Shown here in pieces: positions 36,501 through 48,957 of a stretch of 64,000 bases of DNA. How positions within the stretch are numbered: the stretch's first letter is position 1; each line of letters starts with the position of its first letter. This stretch comes from Rhodamnia argentea (taxonomy: Eukaryota > Streptophyta > Magnoliopsida > Myrtales > Myrtaceae). The stretch covers positions 29,373,826 to 29,437,825 of the forward strand of contig NC_063150.1 in NCBI RefSeq assembly GCF_020921035.1, written 5' to 3'. Position numbers and translations under genes: made by a program. The notes beneath the pieces were generated by a model. That model ran no database searches. It was not told the origin of the DNA and was given only the letters and a program-made list of their open reading frames with translations.

Positions 36501-39466
36501 TTAATGTTTTTTTTTTCCTCAAACATGATTTAACTTCTCAAGTCCTTCATCATATGCATGATTCTGAAAATTTATTTTGTATCAAATACTTCAGATTATA
36601 AAAGATAAAACAACCGTTAATATTTTAAGCCACTTCGAATTTTTAACAATGTTCAAATGTTTAAGCACACTTTTCCATGTGGTAAGTAATTTTTTTTATT
36701 TTTTTTGCTTTAATACTGAGCAAAGCCATGTATACAAGTTAGTTTATGCGATAAACTCAAGGAAAACATACTTAAAAGAGAATAAGAAACCCCACCTTAC
36801 TGATCGATTAGTGTTACTATCAATGATAATATCATGCAAACCTAATTCATACCTCGCAAATTTTGATTATGCGCAACAATCGAAAATAATGGATTCTGTC
36901 CATTTCATTCGGAATCTTGAGCCTACCCTCTCATCGATATGTTTGTTCTGTTCAGAGCGTGCGGTCATAAGCCATGGATGGAAGATTCGACTACAAAGGG
37001 ACGCTTTTTGGTTATCAGAAGCAATTTGCAGTGACTACCACTGACTCTCTCCACCAATGAGTTTTTTGAACGGCTTACCCAATGATAAGAAAATACAGAG
37101 GAATCACTGTACTGTCACTAAGGCTGCGTTTTCGCCGTCCATATTTCTAGTCAACATAAGACTGAATAGGATAAGAAGTTTAAAAATTTTGTCATACCCT
37201 GGATACTGTTTGGTGAATTGCAAATATAAAGTCAGATAAATAGAGACAATGTACAATTGAGATCGACTTCGTTTTGCTGAAATATCAAAATGCTTTAAAA
37301 ATTATTTAATGATGAACTATGATGTGTGAATTATTATTATTGAGTAGAGATTTGTTTTATCTAAATTCAGGCGTGACATCAATCGTACGGACCCAGTAAA
37401 ACCTTATGTCCTAATTTGGATTCAAATCCTTTTAGAATGACCTCTTGGCCTTGCTCGTTGTGTTGTCGAGAGAGTAAACAAGTGCTGAATAAATGAAATT
37501 TTTTAGTCTCTTTTCACATATTCAATATGCACTTGTGCAGGTCGCCCAAGAAAGTTAAGTTGAAAGTCGATGATCAATATTGAATTCTTCATAATATGTC
37601 TAGACCCCTTTTGAATGTTTAAAATATTCAAGTGATTAAAAAACGAGGAATATGATATTATATTATGCCAAACTATTGATTAAAAAACGAGGTGATGGAG
37701 ATACTCAACTTTGCTACCGGAGACCCTGCTTGGCACCGGAGGGGTGGCCACACTTGACGATCACGACTGCCGGATAGGCAACCTAGCGTGGCGAAGAGGT
37801 GCCCTAACACGAAGGAGAGACGGTGATTGTGAGAAAAACCTAGTTGTCTTCGTGTCTACTTTCTTGAGGAATTCTATTCAGATCTATCTTACCCCTTCCC
37901 CTATGATATTTTTATATAGGCTATATCCTCTACATCTACCAAATACATGATATGATAAAACATATCCTATCATGATTTTTATCTTGACGATCAAACGCAA
38001 CCAAAGCCCTCACGTGCAACCAAGTACAAGACTGCTTACCCAATTCAAAGTTTCTTCATCTACCATTTACACACATAATAGATCACCCTTTTGATCAATT
38101 TGCGAAGAGCACAACTTTTGCCACAAGTCCAACCAGCAAGAACCAATTGGCAGAACATTCCAATGTTTTAGGGCCGACCCGACTGACACTATGGGGCAAG
38201 TAATCAGGCAGAAATTCATGGTGCTGCTCGGCAAATTACAGCTCTAGAATACAGAAATTCGCCAAAACCTGATACTCGAGTCCATCCAAGGCTGCATGAT
38301 CTGCCGGGGTGTCTACCGAGTTTTCATATATAGACAATAACATCCAACTCGATCCAAAATGGCTCCCTTCGAGCAGACAACATTGAGTTCCTATAATAGT
38401 AAGTGATTACAATGAGAATCAAGTCTTATCACACACATTATGAGTAAAATCAACCACATGGAGTGCTCTCACGCAATTGATCTATTTCTGCAAGATGTAA
38501 ATAGTCAAGATCTTCTCTTAGAGATCTACCTACTTTCTAGGGTTTTCCATACTTTTAACTTGTATCCTCATGATATCTTTTCTAGAGTATCTGATGGCTG
38601 CTGTTCAATTTGTCCAAATCTTTAACAAGTTTCTCCCCTTATCCTCAATTCTAAGATCAACTTGCAATCAGAAAGAAATGAGTCACTGCAGCTTCTCCAC
38701 ATCAACTGTCAAAGAAACTTAGCAGCTGCACCACATGGCATTTGTGAGTTGTAAATTCATTTTTGAGGTAGACGATGATAACCTGCAAAAACCATCAGCT
38801 TGTCCATCCATCAAATTTGAACCTCAATTGATAGGAAACTGCAGGGAGACTTTTCTGCGTAAATTTCTGCTCGACAAGAGGGTTCAAAAGTGGCTGACCA
38901 CAACTTTATTCAACCCCTCTAATCCCCCGGAAAAGAAAGACTCCAACTCACATTGCATGATACACAGTATTACTTGCACACACACAGACATTAAATATCA
39001 CGACAAGTTGGTAAGAATCTGATTGAAACAATGATCAAGGTGTTGGAAACGTGAGGAAATTTTCTAATCTATTCAAGTTGGTCAGAAATCAATGCATGAA
39101 TAGTCAAAGCATGAAAATCATTAACATGATCTTTCACCCAAAGATATTATCTGAAGAGAAAAGAAAAGATAAATAGAAACCAACGAAAGAATATCGAAGA
39201 AACAGCAAGGACAATTGAGGATACAAAGGAGGATACAGAGGTAGATCTAATTCTCGGAAGCCTGATGACTTTATACTGCAAATTAAATGCACATAAACTA
39301 AGTTAAAAAGAAAGATTGAAATTCGATCCCAGATACTACAAGAGGATTCAAATAACATACCTGACAAGGAGAGAACCTCGTAAGAATCCCTTAAAAAGGT
39401 TATTTTCCTTTGGTATTTCAATATTAACCTCATTCTAGCGGCTACTTCATTTACCAGCATGAACGT
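36501..39466. other. Intergenic DNA, no gene recognised
   Basis: AT-rich DNA with open frames up to 155 codons (36577-37044) that match nothing I know. The 37690-37960 part is GC-richer and may be retroelement debris. The last few hundred bases before 39467 are probably the 3' untranslated part of the U11-48K gene. Confidence 0.4.
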
Positions 39467-42432
39467 CTACACTTCAGATAGGTCATCTGACTTGGAAGGA
39501 TCATATCTATCATCAAAACCATGAAGCGCGACATCTGAATCATGCCTTCCATGAGCCTCTCGCCGCCTTCTATGTCTGGAGTCTCGATTCCAGTCATTGA
39601 CACCTACATCACTTCTAGAAGATGATCTGTCCTCACCTCGGTGGGATCCACAGGTGTATGACCTTTTGATCTCTTGATGTTTTTCTCTAGTCAGTTCTGC
39701 ATCTTCTCTTTCTATCCTACGAATAGTATTCTTATGTGAAAGACTTTGAGCATTCCTTTCTGGACTTCGGGAATAATAGTGTCTATCACGCTTGTACACC
39801 CCAGTACTCTTACATTGATCTTCATGAGAATACCTTCTTCTAGACTTTCCATATTCGGAATAAGTATCCCCAATGACATTAGAAGTAGATGTGACATCAT
39901 GATTAGTCCTTAATCCTCTCTGAGAATAAACAGGGTACCCTTCAGGTTCATAACACAACTCAAAGGTGCCATTTGCTGGAATTGCATCTGATGAAGGTAC
40001 TTCATTTGATTGAACCCCAATATGAGCACCTTTCTCGAAGCATCCAATACCTCCAGCTTGCTTAATTTCCTCCATATAATCCTCTATTATATCTCTCATC
40101 ACCTTCAGAGTCGAAGTACAACAAATTCAGCCATTAGTATGGATGTACCCATACAAAGGAAAAACTTTTTGGGAGAAAGCAAAGGGGAAAATCAAAATAA
40201 ATAGCACAAGTACTAATATCATGGATAACTCTCAGGTTCCCAAATGTAGCTCCTGCACCATCCCAATGCAAATAATTCAAACTTAGCAGAGATTCTGCTC
40301 TTCCAACAGATAGCATGCCTACCTCAGAAATATTGCGCTTTGACTTCTTGCCACGATATGACATTCTTCTGCGCTTGTAATCTCTTTCTTCAGCCAATAG
40401 TTCCTCTCTGGTCTTTGCCTTGCCCGTTTCCTTAATCATACAAGAACATCATTATGATAAGGAAGACAGGAACGGTGAATGAACCAAATTTTAAAGCTAG
40501 GAACCATTGCCCAGCTTTGCCTGTTCTTTCTAAAACCAATGGAGATTTACTTTGAACTGCTTCTATATACCTGATTAGATGACCACTGCCGAGGAAGCCC
40601 ATCGTGGTCTATGATAGGTTTGTAATCAGGACGTTTTTCTCGCTCCTCATTGGCTTTCTTGGTTATATCAGCATGCTCAATCATTCTATACATGAAAGAA
40701 AAATCCTCAAAGGATAATCCAAGGAGAATACTACACAATGTATTAAAAAGTCTCTATTAAGCAGAAAATTATGGTTATAATACAGACTAAACCATTGACC
40801 AACAGTAATAACACCTGTGCATGGCAGGAAGTATGGCTAAAGGTTAGCAAACATATGCAAATAAATTCCAATTTCTGACTTGCAGGGCTTGTGAAAAGAA
40901 ACGCCAGGTCATACTATCACGTTGATATACTAATGATCAAAGTAACAGAAGTTCTTTTATGAGCAGGAAAGTAATCATCACTGAATATTTCAGTCCAGAG
41001 AGATAATTTTATGGCATGTCTAGCCTGGTTTTATCTACTACGTCCATAATCTCCATAGGAATTGCCTGCTGAAAGTAAAAGAATATTGAGAGCCTCCATA
41101 GAAAAAGAAAATGAGGGTATCAGCATACCGCTGATATCTGGAAGCCTGTTGAGAATGCCGTAAGGCCTTAATTTTTACTTCAAGTAAGAATCTCTCATGC
41201 AATGCTGCAACAGCAGCAGCTACCTGGGACACAAAAATCACCCTCTTATTGATGTTTCCAACCACTGTTCCATCTACTCCATCCACTTCAATATCAAGCT
41301 GCTTCTTGACACCGCCAGCATCTCTTTCATGCATACTCTCACTTTTACTAGTGGATTCCTCCTCCTGCTCTGAATAGTTCAGTAACAAATGCGACACCGC
41401 ATCCAATAAGCACTTCTTAAGCATGTCAATAGCAAAGAATTTTGCATTCACCTCAGCATACAAAACAGAAAGCCAAGATGCCAACCACATCATAACCTGG
41501 ATCAAATTGGGACATTTAAACTCACTTGAACACCCTTTATTCCCTTCCAAATCCTTTGTCTTCAGTAAACTAACACCTTCCCTTACAATTGCTTTCAAAC
41601 ACAGGGTAAACAGCGTAAAAATATGATCCCCCATGGCCACATCAATAACCACGCCAAATCGCACAGAATTAACAATAACCCATCTCCTCAAAGCACTCTC
41701 TTTAAGCAACCCCACCGCCGAAATCACCCTAAGCACATTGTACGAATACCAATTCGGATAATCCCTCCATTCCTCGATTTCTCTCTGAGCGCTCCACAAT
41801 TCCGAGGGCAGGACACTAACGCACAAATTCTCAACTTCTTCAATACCCACGTCACCATCAGTACCAAAATTACCGCATTCAATCGACAGAACTCCAGGTA
41901 ACGTGAACGTCCTCCTAGCATCACCATCCTCGACAGGGAAAGAAACAGCACCAGGACAATCCTCGTAGAAAAAGTTAGACCCGAAATCCCCGTAACCGTC
42001 CAACGCGAGGCAGAGCTCGCTGCCGGGACCGCTAACCGCTCCAGCGAACCGGGGGTTGTCGTCCGAGGACTCCAATGTTTTCGGGTAGTTGAGAGATCGC
42101 AGGGAGGAATCTAAATCGAGAGGGGTGGGGCAGCCGAGATAGTGACCGAAGAGGGATTCAGGAGGCATGCGGTGGTGAGGGTAGCAAGGGCAAGAGACGA
42201 GGTCGAAGCCACCTTGGGGCTCAAGAGGGAGCAGGGCGGAGAGGGAGTCTAGGGTTTGCGCCGACGCAGCGATGAGGTGGTCGAGGGACGAGAGCGCGGC
42301 GGAGAGAGAAGGCGGCGCAGGAGGTGTGGGGTTTTGGGGAGGCGGGATTTGTTGGGGATGAGGAGGGAAGAAGTTAGCATTCGGGTTAGGGGGAGAGAAG
42401 GGGAAGAAAGGGAGGCTTGGAGGTGGATTCAT
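39467..42432 (-). CDS. SNRNP48: U11/U12 snRNP 48 kDa protein (U11-48K), minor spliceosome
   Basis: Reading leftward, exons are 42432-41129, 40685-40571, 40430-40323 and 40102-39467. They join in phase to 720 residues, close to the Arabidopsis protein. After a Pro-rich start, a CHHC zinc finger occupies residues 81-101 (Cys81, His87, His97, Cys101: C-x5-H-x9-H-x3-C). This finger type reads the 5' splice site of U12-type introns. The conserved KRPDYKPIIDHDGLPRQW block is encoded by exon 2 and the TREELLAEERDYKRRRMSYR block by exon 3. The last exon is Arg/Ser/Asp-rich, like splicing-factor tails. The frame is open 30 codons upstream, but Met 42432 begins the family-like Pro-rich segment. The protein belongs to the U11 snRNP in the nucleus. 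A candidate autoregulatory element sits in intron 1. Confidence 0.93.
40709..40727 (-). promoter_or_regulatory. Candidate USSE: tandem U12-type 5' splice-site sequences
   Basis: On the coding strand, TCTCCTT (40727-40721) and TATCCTTT (40716-40709) stand 4 bases apart inside intron 1. They lie 24-42 bases before the normal exon-2 acceptor at 40686. TATCCTT is the core of the U12-type 5' splice site. Tandem copies form the U11 snRNP-binding splicing enhancer (USSE) described in U11-48K genes of animals and plants. The second copy is exact and the first has one mismatch. Confidence 0.6.
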
Positions 42433-44830
42433 GGCGTCCCCGTCCGCTGCAGAAGCGAAGTGCTTGATGAAATTACCGAGAGAGAGAGGCTGTCGAAATG
42501 GCGGGAGGCAATTTGGGAGCACAGGCTTCTGGAAATGTGGATTGGGCCGACGCAGGGGAAGGTGGCGGATCAGGAATCACGTTTACAAAGATCCGACCCG
42601 GTCAAAAAATGGGTCAAAATTTAGGGTTTTCGTTTAACAAAATTACGTAGGCGTGATCTCATTCAGATCCGTAAATTTTTTTTTTTTTGGGGTCGGACGT
42701 TCAGATCTGTCATTACATGGTGGGGAATCGTCAAGAGTATGCAATGAAATGCAACTTGTCCATTGAAGTCAACATGAGATGCTGATGTTTGTTATTATTT
42801 TTTTGGTCGGAATGAGGTGCTGATGTTAACAGGTTGTTGATGGTATGTTAAAGGCAGGGAAAATTACCAAAAAAAAGTTCCAAATCTATTATTGCCAATT
42901 TTTTTTTACCGCCAATTTAGTGTTAATTTTTTTGGATTAATTTCAAGAAAAATCTTAAATTGGTATACCCGTGACAAATTTAACCCAAACTACTTTTATG
43001 ACCACGAAAAGCCCTAAACCGATACGTTTGTGACAAATTTATCTCGAAATTATTTTTTTTACCATTAAAAATAGTAAAATGGTACATCTGCGACAAATTT
43101 ACCCCAAACTTATATACTTGTGATAAATTAACCCATCGTTAATTTTTAAGAAATTTTACCCTCAAATTGATGAGTTAGATGACATGTGACAGTTAACGGG
43201 TATACTCATTTGAGATTTTTACTCAATATTTGTCACAAGTGTATCAATTTGAGATTTTTTGTAGTATTAACTCAATTTAACGGAAACCAAAGGAGGGTAA
43301 ATTTGTCACAAAGACACTAGTTTAGGGTAAATTTGTCACATGTATACTAATTTATGATTTTTGGCCATAAAAAATATAGTTTTGAGTAAATTTGTCACAT
43401 GTGTACCAATTTAAGATTTTTAGTGGTATTAATTATTTTTTTTTGGTCAATTCAGTCCTAAATTTTTGCATTTTATCAATTCAATCCATTCGTCCAATTT
43501 TAACCGAAAATCCCCGAGATGGGTGCTAGTAGTGCCACTTGGGACAGTTCGCATTGACGTGGACAAATTTTAAAATCATTTAATAGTTTTTTGAATTTTC
43601 TTATAATTTTTTTCTTTTCTTGACTTTCTACTGCTTAGGGTTGGGACGCTCTTGGCACTAGGCGAGGAAAAAAACGTTCAAAACTGAAGTACTGCAATTA
43701 TAATAGGTTTAGGAATTCTTTTGATACATTTCCATGGGAATGGAGAAGAAGATAAACTTTTCCATTCTCAAGCATTGTGTAAATCGATATCCGCTACCGT
43801 GGACATTAAGTAATTACTCCAAATAAGCTTCATAAACTATCCTTGATTTCCTGACAGCCAGCCAACTTCAACTGCTCAAGACTTTTAGGTACGACGATTC
43901 ATCTTCTCCTGCTCTAATAATAGGTCACTAGGCTTTTGGACTTTTCAAGCAGATTCAACTTCTTTCCTCAGGCATAGGAAAAACGAACTTGCTTCAAAAG
44001 AGGATTATCTAAATGCTGGTCCTCCGGGGGATTTTAACAGTTCGACTGAAGAGCACAGAGTCCTAGAAAGTTTTTTCTACTTGATCATTTCGTGCTATTC
44101 GGTTTTAAGCCAGATAAGAGCCGGAAAAAAATGGGTTGGCAGGGAATTCAAAACGCCCAGCCAAGTTCGAAAATTTTCCAGGAATGCATCATTGATGTTG
44201 CCACCAATTCCCTCGAGTAGGACTTGACTCGTTTCTGCGTTTATTAACGAGTCATGCACAGCACTTGCATGGTGATGGAGTTATTAATCACGACCGTTAA
44301 ACATCCGTCTCGTTGTGCCACGGTACTTAGTTGTGACATCAAATCCTTCACCATTTGTTTGGAACTTTCACGGCCGAAGATTGAGTAACTAGGACTCTCA
44401 TAGCTTACAGTACCCTAGATCTCATCTCTAGAGTTTACCGTAACTTTTACTTTATTGTCAGATCTGCACAAGGATGAATTTGTTACCTGTCAGTACTAGT
44501 ATGCCAAAGCATCCGTATCATCAGCAAGTCGGTATTGGAACGAACCAATTGAAGTGTGCCAGATGGCATTGACATCGGCATGTCAACAACCACGTCAGCA
44601 TGTCAACAACCATAGCTTTATGAAGCAGAAAGGTTAGTCTGTTGCTTTCCCATTAGAAGATTTAGGTGATGTGAGTTAAGAGTGAGATAATTCATCGTGT
44701 GGGTAGCTAATGGAAAATCTGTACTGACTCGACTATCGTAGGACAATTGCTTAACAACTGCGACATTTCTTTTTGTCAATGTTTCTGTGCTTTGTGGAGA
44801 AAAATATGAGATGTGCATGAGTTCTGGCAT
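42433..44830. other. Intergenic DNA upstream of the germin-like array
   Basis: It holds the U11-48K promoter side, the inverted-repeat element at 42939-43434, and from about 44160 the duplicated 5' flank of germin-like gene A, which matches 53760 onward before gene C. No other gene is seen. Confidence 0.5.
42939..43434. mobile_element. Inverted-repeat MITE with repeated subterminal motif
   Basis: The left end (42939-42987) and right end (43384-43434) are inverted copies of a block containing AAATCTTAAATTGGTA and GTGACAAATTTA. Inside, the GACAAATTTA-type motif recurs about three more times in forward orientation and two or three times inverted, so the element is nearly built from one motif. 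The same motif marks the repeat end at 7705-7830. No coding capacity. Confidence 0.7.
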
Positions 44831-44831
44831 C

Positions 44832-44839
44832 TATAAATA
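44832..44839 (+). promoter_or_regulatory. TATA box of germin-like gene A
   Basis: TATAAATA lies 85 bp before the start codon within the phrase GGCATCTATAAATAGG. The phrase is repeated at the same distance (84-86 bp) before all four array members. Confidence 0.75.
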
Positions 44840-44916
44840 GGAATCATTTGGGAGCAAGTGTTCGCATCCATCAGAACACTTGAGAGTAGGTAAAAGAGAG
44901 GCAGAAGAAAATCGAA

Positions 44917-45865
44917 ATGACGAATAGGGTTCGGCTTTCCGCCAGTTTGGCACTCTTGGCTCTGGCACTGTCCTTCGCCGATGCCTATGACCCAAGTCCC
45001 CTGCAGGACATCTGTGTAGCAGTCCAAGAACCCAAGAATGCTTGTAAGCTTGTCTTTCCCCTCCTTGGTAGAACTCTCCGAATTACTACATTTTCTCTTG
45101 ATTTCGGAGTGGTCCTCTGATACTCTCACTGGGTGCACTGGGGAAGCTCATCGGGCATTTCGATTGATTTTTTAAACAGGACATAGTGTACACTAATTTC
45201 AAACAAAAAAAGACATCTCGTTCTAGGTGCGACCTTATTGTATCCTAGGATGTGCCTCAAAGCATTAGAAAGTCAGCAACAATTTCCACTTGACAGAAAC
45301 TCCTCTCTATGCAGTGTTCGTGAATGGAAAGTTCTGCAAGAACCCTGTTCTCACCACAGCGAACGACTTCCTCTTTTCTGGCCTCCAAGTTCCTAGAAGC
45401 ACAGCCAATCCAGTGGGCTCCACAGTCACCCCAGTGTTCGTGGACCAGCTACCAGGACTCAACACTCTCGGCATTTCCATGGCTCGTATTGACTATGGAA
45501 TAGGTGGTTTAAATCCTCCGCACATTCACCCTCGTGGCACCGAGATTTTGCTCGTCCTGGAGGGCACCCTCTATGCAGGCTTTGTCACGTCCAACCAACT
45601 GAACAATACTTTCTTTGAGAAAGTCCTCCACCCCGGAGATGTTTTTGTTTTCCCCATCGGGACGATTCACTTCCAGATCAATGTTGGAAAGATCAACGCA
45701 GTCGCGATCGCCGGTCTTAGCAGCCAAAACCCAGGAGTCACCACGGTCGCTAATGCTCTGTTCAATGCGAAGCCTCCTATTTCCCCTGGGGTACTAGCCA
45801 AGGGGTTCCAGGTGGATGAGAAGCTTGTTGAGACACTTCAGAAGAAGTTCTGGTACTACAATTAG
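44917..45865 (+). CDS. GLP: Germin-like protein A (subfamily 1 type), intact
   Basis: Exons 44917-45043 and 45315-45865 join in phase to 225 residues around a GT-AG intron at a typical GLP position. A signal peptide (about residues 1-23, ending SFADA) sends it to the cell wall. Cys33 and Cys50 form the expected disulfide. Germin box 1 holds His112, His114 and Glu119 ([10 protein letters not shown]); box 2 holds His161 ([13 protein letters not shown]). These four bind manganese. Asn139 (NNT) is an N-glycosylation site. Subfamily 1 features include the [10 protein letters not shown] start and the [12 protein letters not shown] block. Germin-like proteins form cupin hexamers, and some act as superoxide dismutases or defence proteins. 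Activity cannot be read from sequence. All key residues are present. Confidence 0.92.
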
Positions 45866-48800
45866 CCTGAGAGATGTATTTGACAACGGCGTCATCTCTG
45901 TGTACTTGATTAAAAGAACTTTAAGTCGTCTGATGAAGTTCCCAGTTCAAGCATGAAGAAAGTTCCCTTGTGTAACATCTTATATCGATTTCAATAAGAC
46001 TGTTGTTTTCTGCACCATCCCCTTGTGAGGAACTTATTTCATGGAACTAAGACAGTAAGCTTGACACTACACTCTACCATGTCACAGGATTTCCAACCTG
46101 AATCCTTTACAAGCACGAACTGCTAATAAACATCGTCAGTTCTACCAAGGCTGCATAACTAATATGGAACGAATCAGTAACGACGGAACTTCAGTAGTTT
46201 CAGTGATCATGATGCTGCGTTGAGTTTATTGGGAATGAAGCCTCACAGGATTCCTTTTTTGTACATGTTAGTTGGGGTTCTTAAATTGCATTTCCTTCAG
46301 ATTTTGCTCACCACTGATTATTGTCCTTTTCCTGTATACTGAATCTATGAGAAGTGCTAAAATAGTTAATAAAAGAAATGAAGAAAATAAAACGACAGCT
46401 ATGATGCAGTTTTCCTCGTACGTATATTAGCAAGTTTCCTGAAGTCCCCATGATGGTAATGAGATTACTAGCGAACGAATCTCCTAATTGATTTGTTGAT
46501 CTCTTTATGTTAGGTACTAAGATTATTTGAATTGCAGATGCTGGTAAAGTTTCAATTGATGTGTTATTCTCCTGCATTAGTGGCTGCATAAACTACTGTA
46601 AAGCATGGTTATAGAGTTGTAAGAATTATAACTATCAATTTGTCATCCATCAAATGAGTTGCAGACCAATATTGTTAATGGACGAAAATCTTCTGTTACT
46701 TTCACTTCACGGAGCCGCGGAAGGCCCAAAAGCACAAGCGAGCTAGAGTTCTAAACTACCAATTAGGCATTATTATTTATCCTTTGCATGATTGCTGAAG
46801 AATGATCAAAATCATAAGGGCGTATTGATGAAATAAATTGTTTGCTGTTTATTCCACTAATCCAATCATTCTGGTGCAATTATTCCTCTTCTTCTAGGTG
46901 AAGCACATTGACTATTCTTTCTCAGCCTGCTCAGCATATTCCATTGTTGTCAACAGATGCTATATGAGGGTTCCACCACCCCTGATTTCATTTTGATTGT
47001 TTAATTGGTGCAGCACCTACTACCAAAATAGGCAGTCTTCTATTACAACTCCAAATCCTAGACTGTACTCTTAAGATTTTAGTAGGCAAAGCAAAATATT
47101 CCACGAGTTAGACTTTTCAATGATAGCTTAACTAATGATTGGCTGCATAATTCCTATCTCGAGAGTGAAGTTTGCTTAAGGAAGAGCAAATGAATTGATT
47201 TTCATTCCAAAAGCCGGTCAGTGTGGCTTTGTTCCAAAACCTTGGTCACTGCGATGATAGAAGCTTGATTTAGTAAATGTAACTTCACCCGGCATAATTG
47301 TCGGACAATGTGAACCACAAGCGTATATCCATAAAATGAATTGTCTCCAAAGTGGAATAGTGACATTTAGTTGGGGACTGGTCAAATGTTAGGAAGTGGA
47401 AAATAATACATTGTTGCTCCTTTAGTCAGTCTTCTACGGCTTCATTACTATTAGTGATTCAATTAATCTTTCAGAACCCAATACTAATTTCAATTAATCT
47501 TTCAAAACCCAATACTAATTTCAACACAATCAACCGATTCTAGCTACTCCAATCTTTCCAGTGCAACAATCCATCTTCTTCTACGTGATGCCCAATGTTT
47601 TTCTCATGCAGATTGACAATCCTTCCCCAGTCTACTTCAGCATAATCCTTTGTAGATACTAATGAACGCTGCATGAGTTGTAACTTCTTGCTATTTTGCA
47701 CTGTCTAGGTCGAAAATTCTCACTCGATAGCGGAGTGCTGATCAGCTTATCAATCCTCTTCTCTCCAGGGCTTGGCCGGAGAACCGTGGGTTTACCGGCA
47801 ACGGAGCATGGATTTCTCCTGTTCTCTCCACTCCCGAAAGCACCAACCATTAGGAATGAGCATGCCGGGCCCACGAGAAAACAGCTCGGAATCGAACTTG
47901 TCGAGCACCCAATCGTCTCGGGGGAACTTCCTCGACAAAGGAGCACTGCTATTGATCATCCTCAGATATCGGCGAGGTTGAGATAATGGGGGATGCTGCT
48001 TGAGAGGACATGAAGTGGAGGTTGCTATTTATGGTGGCGTGGCGGTAACTTCGGGGTGTTGCAGATCATAGTACATGAGCATGGTTCGATGTAGATTGTC
48101 CCATCTCCATATGCAGTAACAAATTACTTACTCATTTAACTACAAGACATACGAAATGCTTACATAACTAGACTTTGAGCGGCCAACATCAATTCCTGAC
48201 AGCAAAAACTCAATAGAAAACTCGGCCTAGCGAGTCCCCGTCCAGGGTGCCTTGGCATCTATCCCAGTCATTTACTAGTTCTTTAGTCTCCCGACCAGAT
48301 GTGCACAATTTCAACAATAAGTAAGGCCCAGAACAAGAGAAATAAGGACTTCTCACAATCCTTTAAGGTCATACGTATTCCTGAAGAAACAGATATGTGG
48401 CTAACTTCTAGTAGAATTCCACACATTTCTTGCTGGCATCCTGCAGAATGAGGTAAAGAAAGGGTCGAACAGTAAGCAAGCGAGCTTCGTAGCGCGAGCG
48501 CAGATTCTCTAAAAAGATTGCGACATGATCATATGCGCTTACCGGTCCATGGTGGAGCTGTGCTAGATTGTTATCTACCTCCCCAAACGATTTTAAGGGC
48601 ATATTCTCTCATTTCGGCCGGGTGCATTCATGATTTTACTCCTCGTGTGCTCCCAATGAAGTTTGAATTCAAGATCACAAGAAGAGGACCAAACACTATT
48701 ACCATCTAAACCAACAATAGACTGATATTGGGATATCAGTCAGTCACCTTGAGGTCCTTTGTAGCGTTGGTCCATTTCTTTCCCCGGATTAATTCAGCTG

Positions 48801-48900
48801 CACCAACTCCATCACCCTCACCGGCACTCACCAATCGTCGGCCCTCTTTCGTATCACACTAGACGTTGGTATTTAGGTAAGTCGAGGTTTGTGCATTCTC
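45866..48900. other. 3' flank of gene A and spacer; no gene recognised
   Basis: Up to about 47.6 kb this resembles the 3' flanks of pseudogenes B and D in patches (for example 46860-46960 with 52850-52950 and 62440-62540). A 90-bp block at 47570-47650 recurs at 49700-49790. Open frames at 47659-47986 on both strands match nothing I know. Confidence 0.5.
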
Positions 48901-48957
48901 TTTTGATATTTCGGTTTCAACATACAGATATAATTGAGCCTAAAGTCAATTGGCCAA

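Noticed and set aside
42433..42522. Start of U11-48K 30 codons upstream (Met 42522)
   Set aside because: The family-like Pro-rich N terminus begins at Met 42432; the upstream part is less typical, though it cannot be excluded without transcript 5' ends.
47659..47986. 95-96-codon open frames on both strands
   Set aside because: Overlapping frames without recognisable content, promoter or splice partners; not enough to call a gene.
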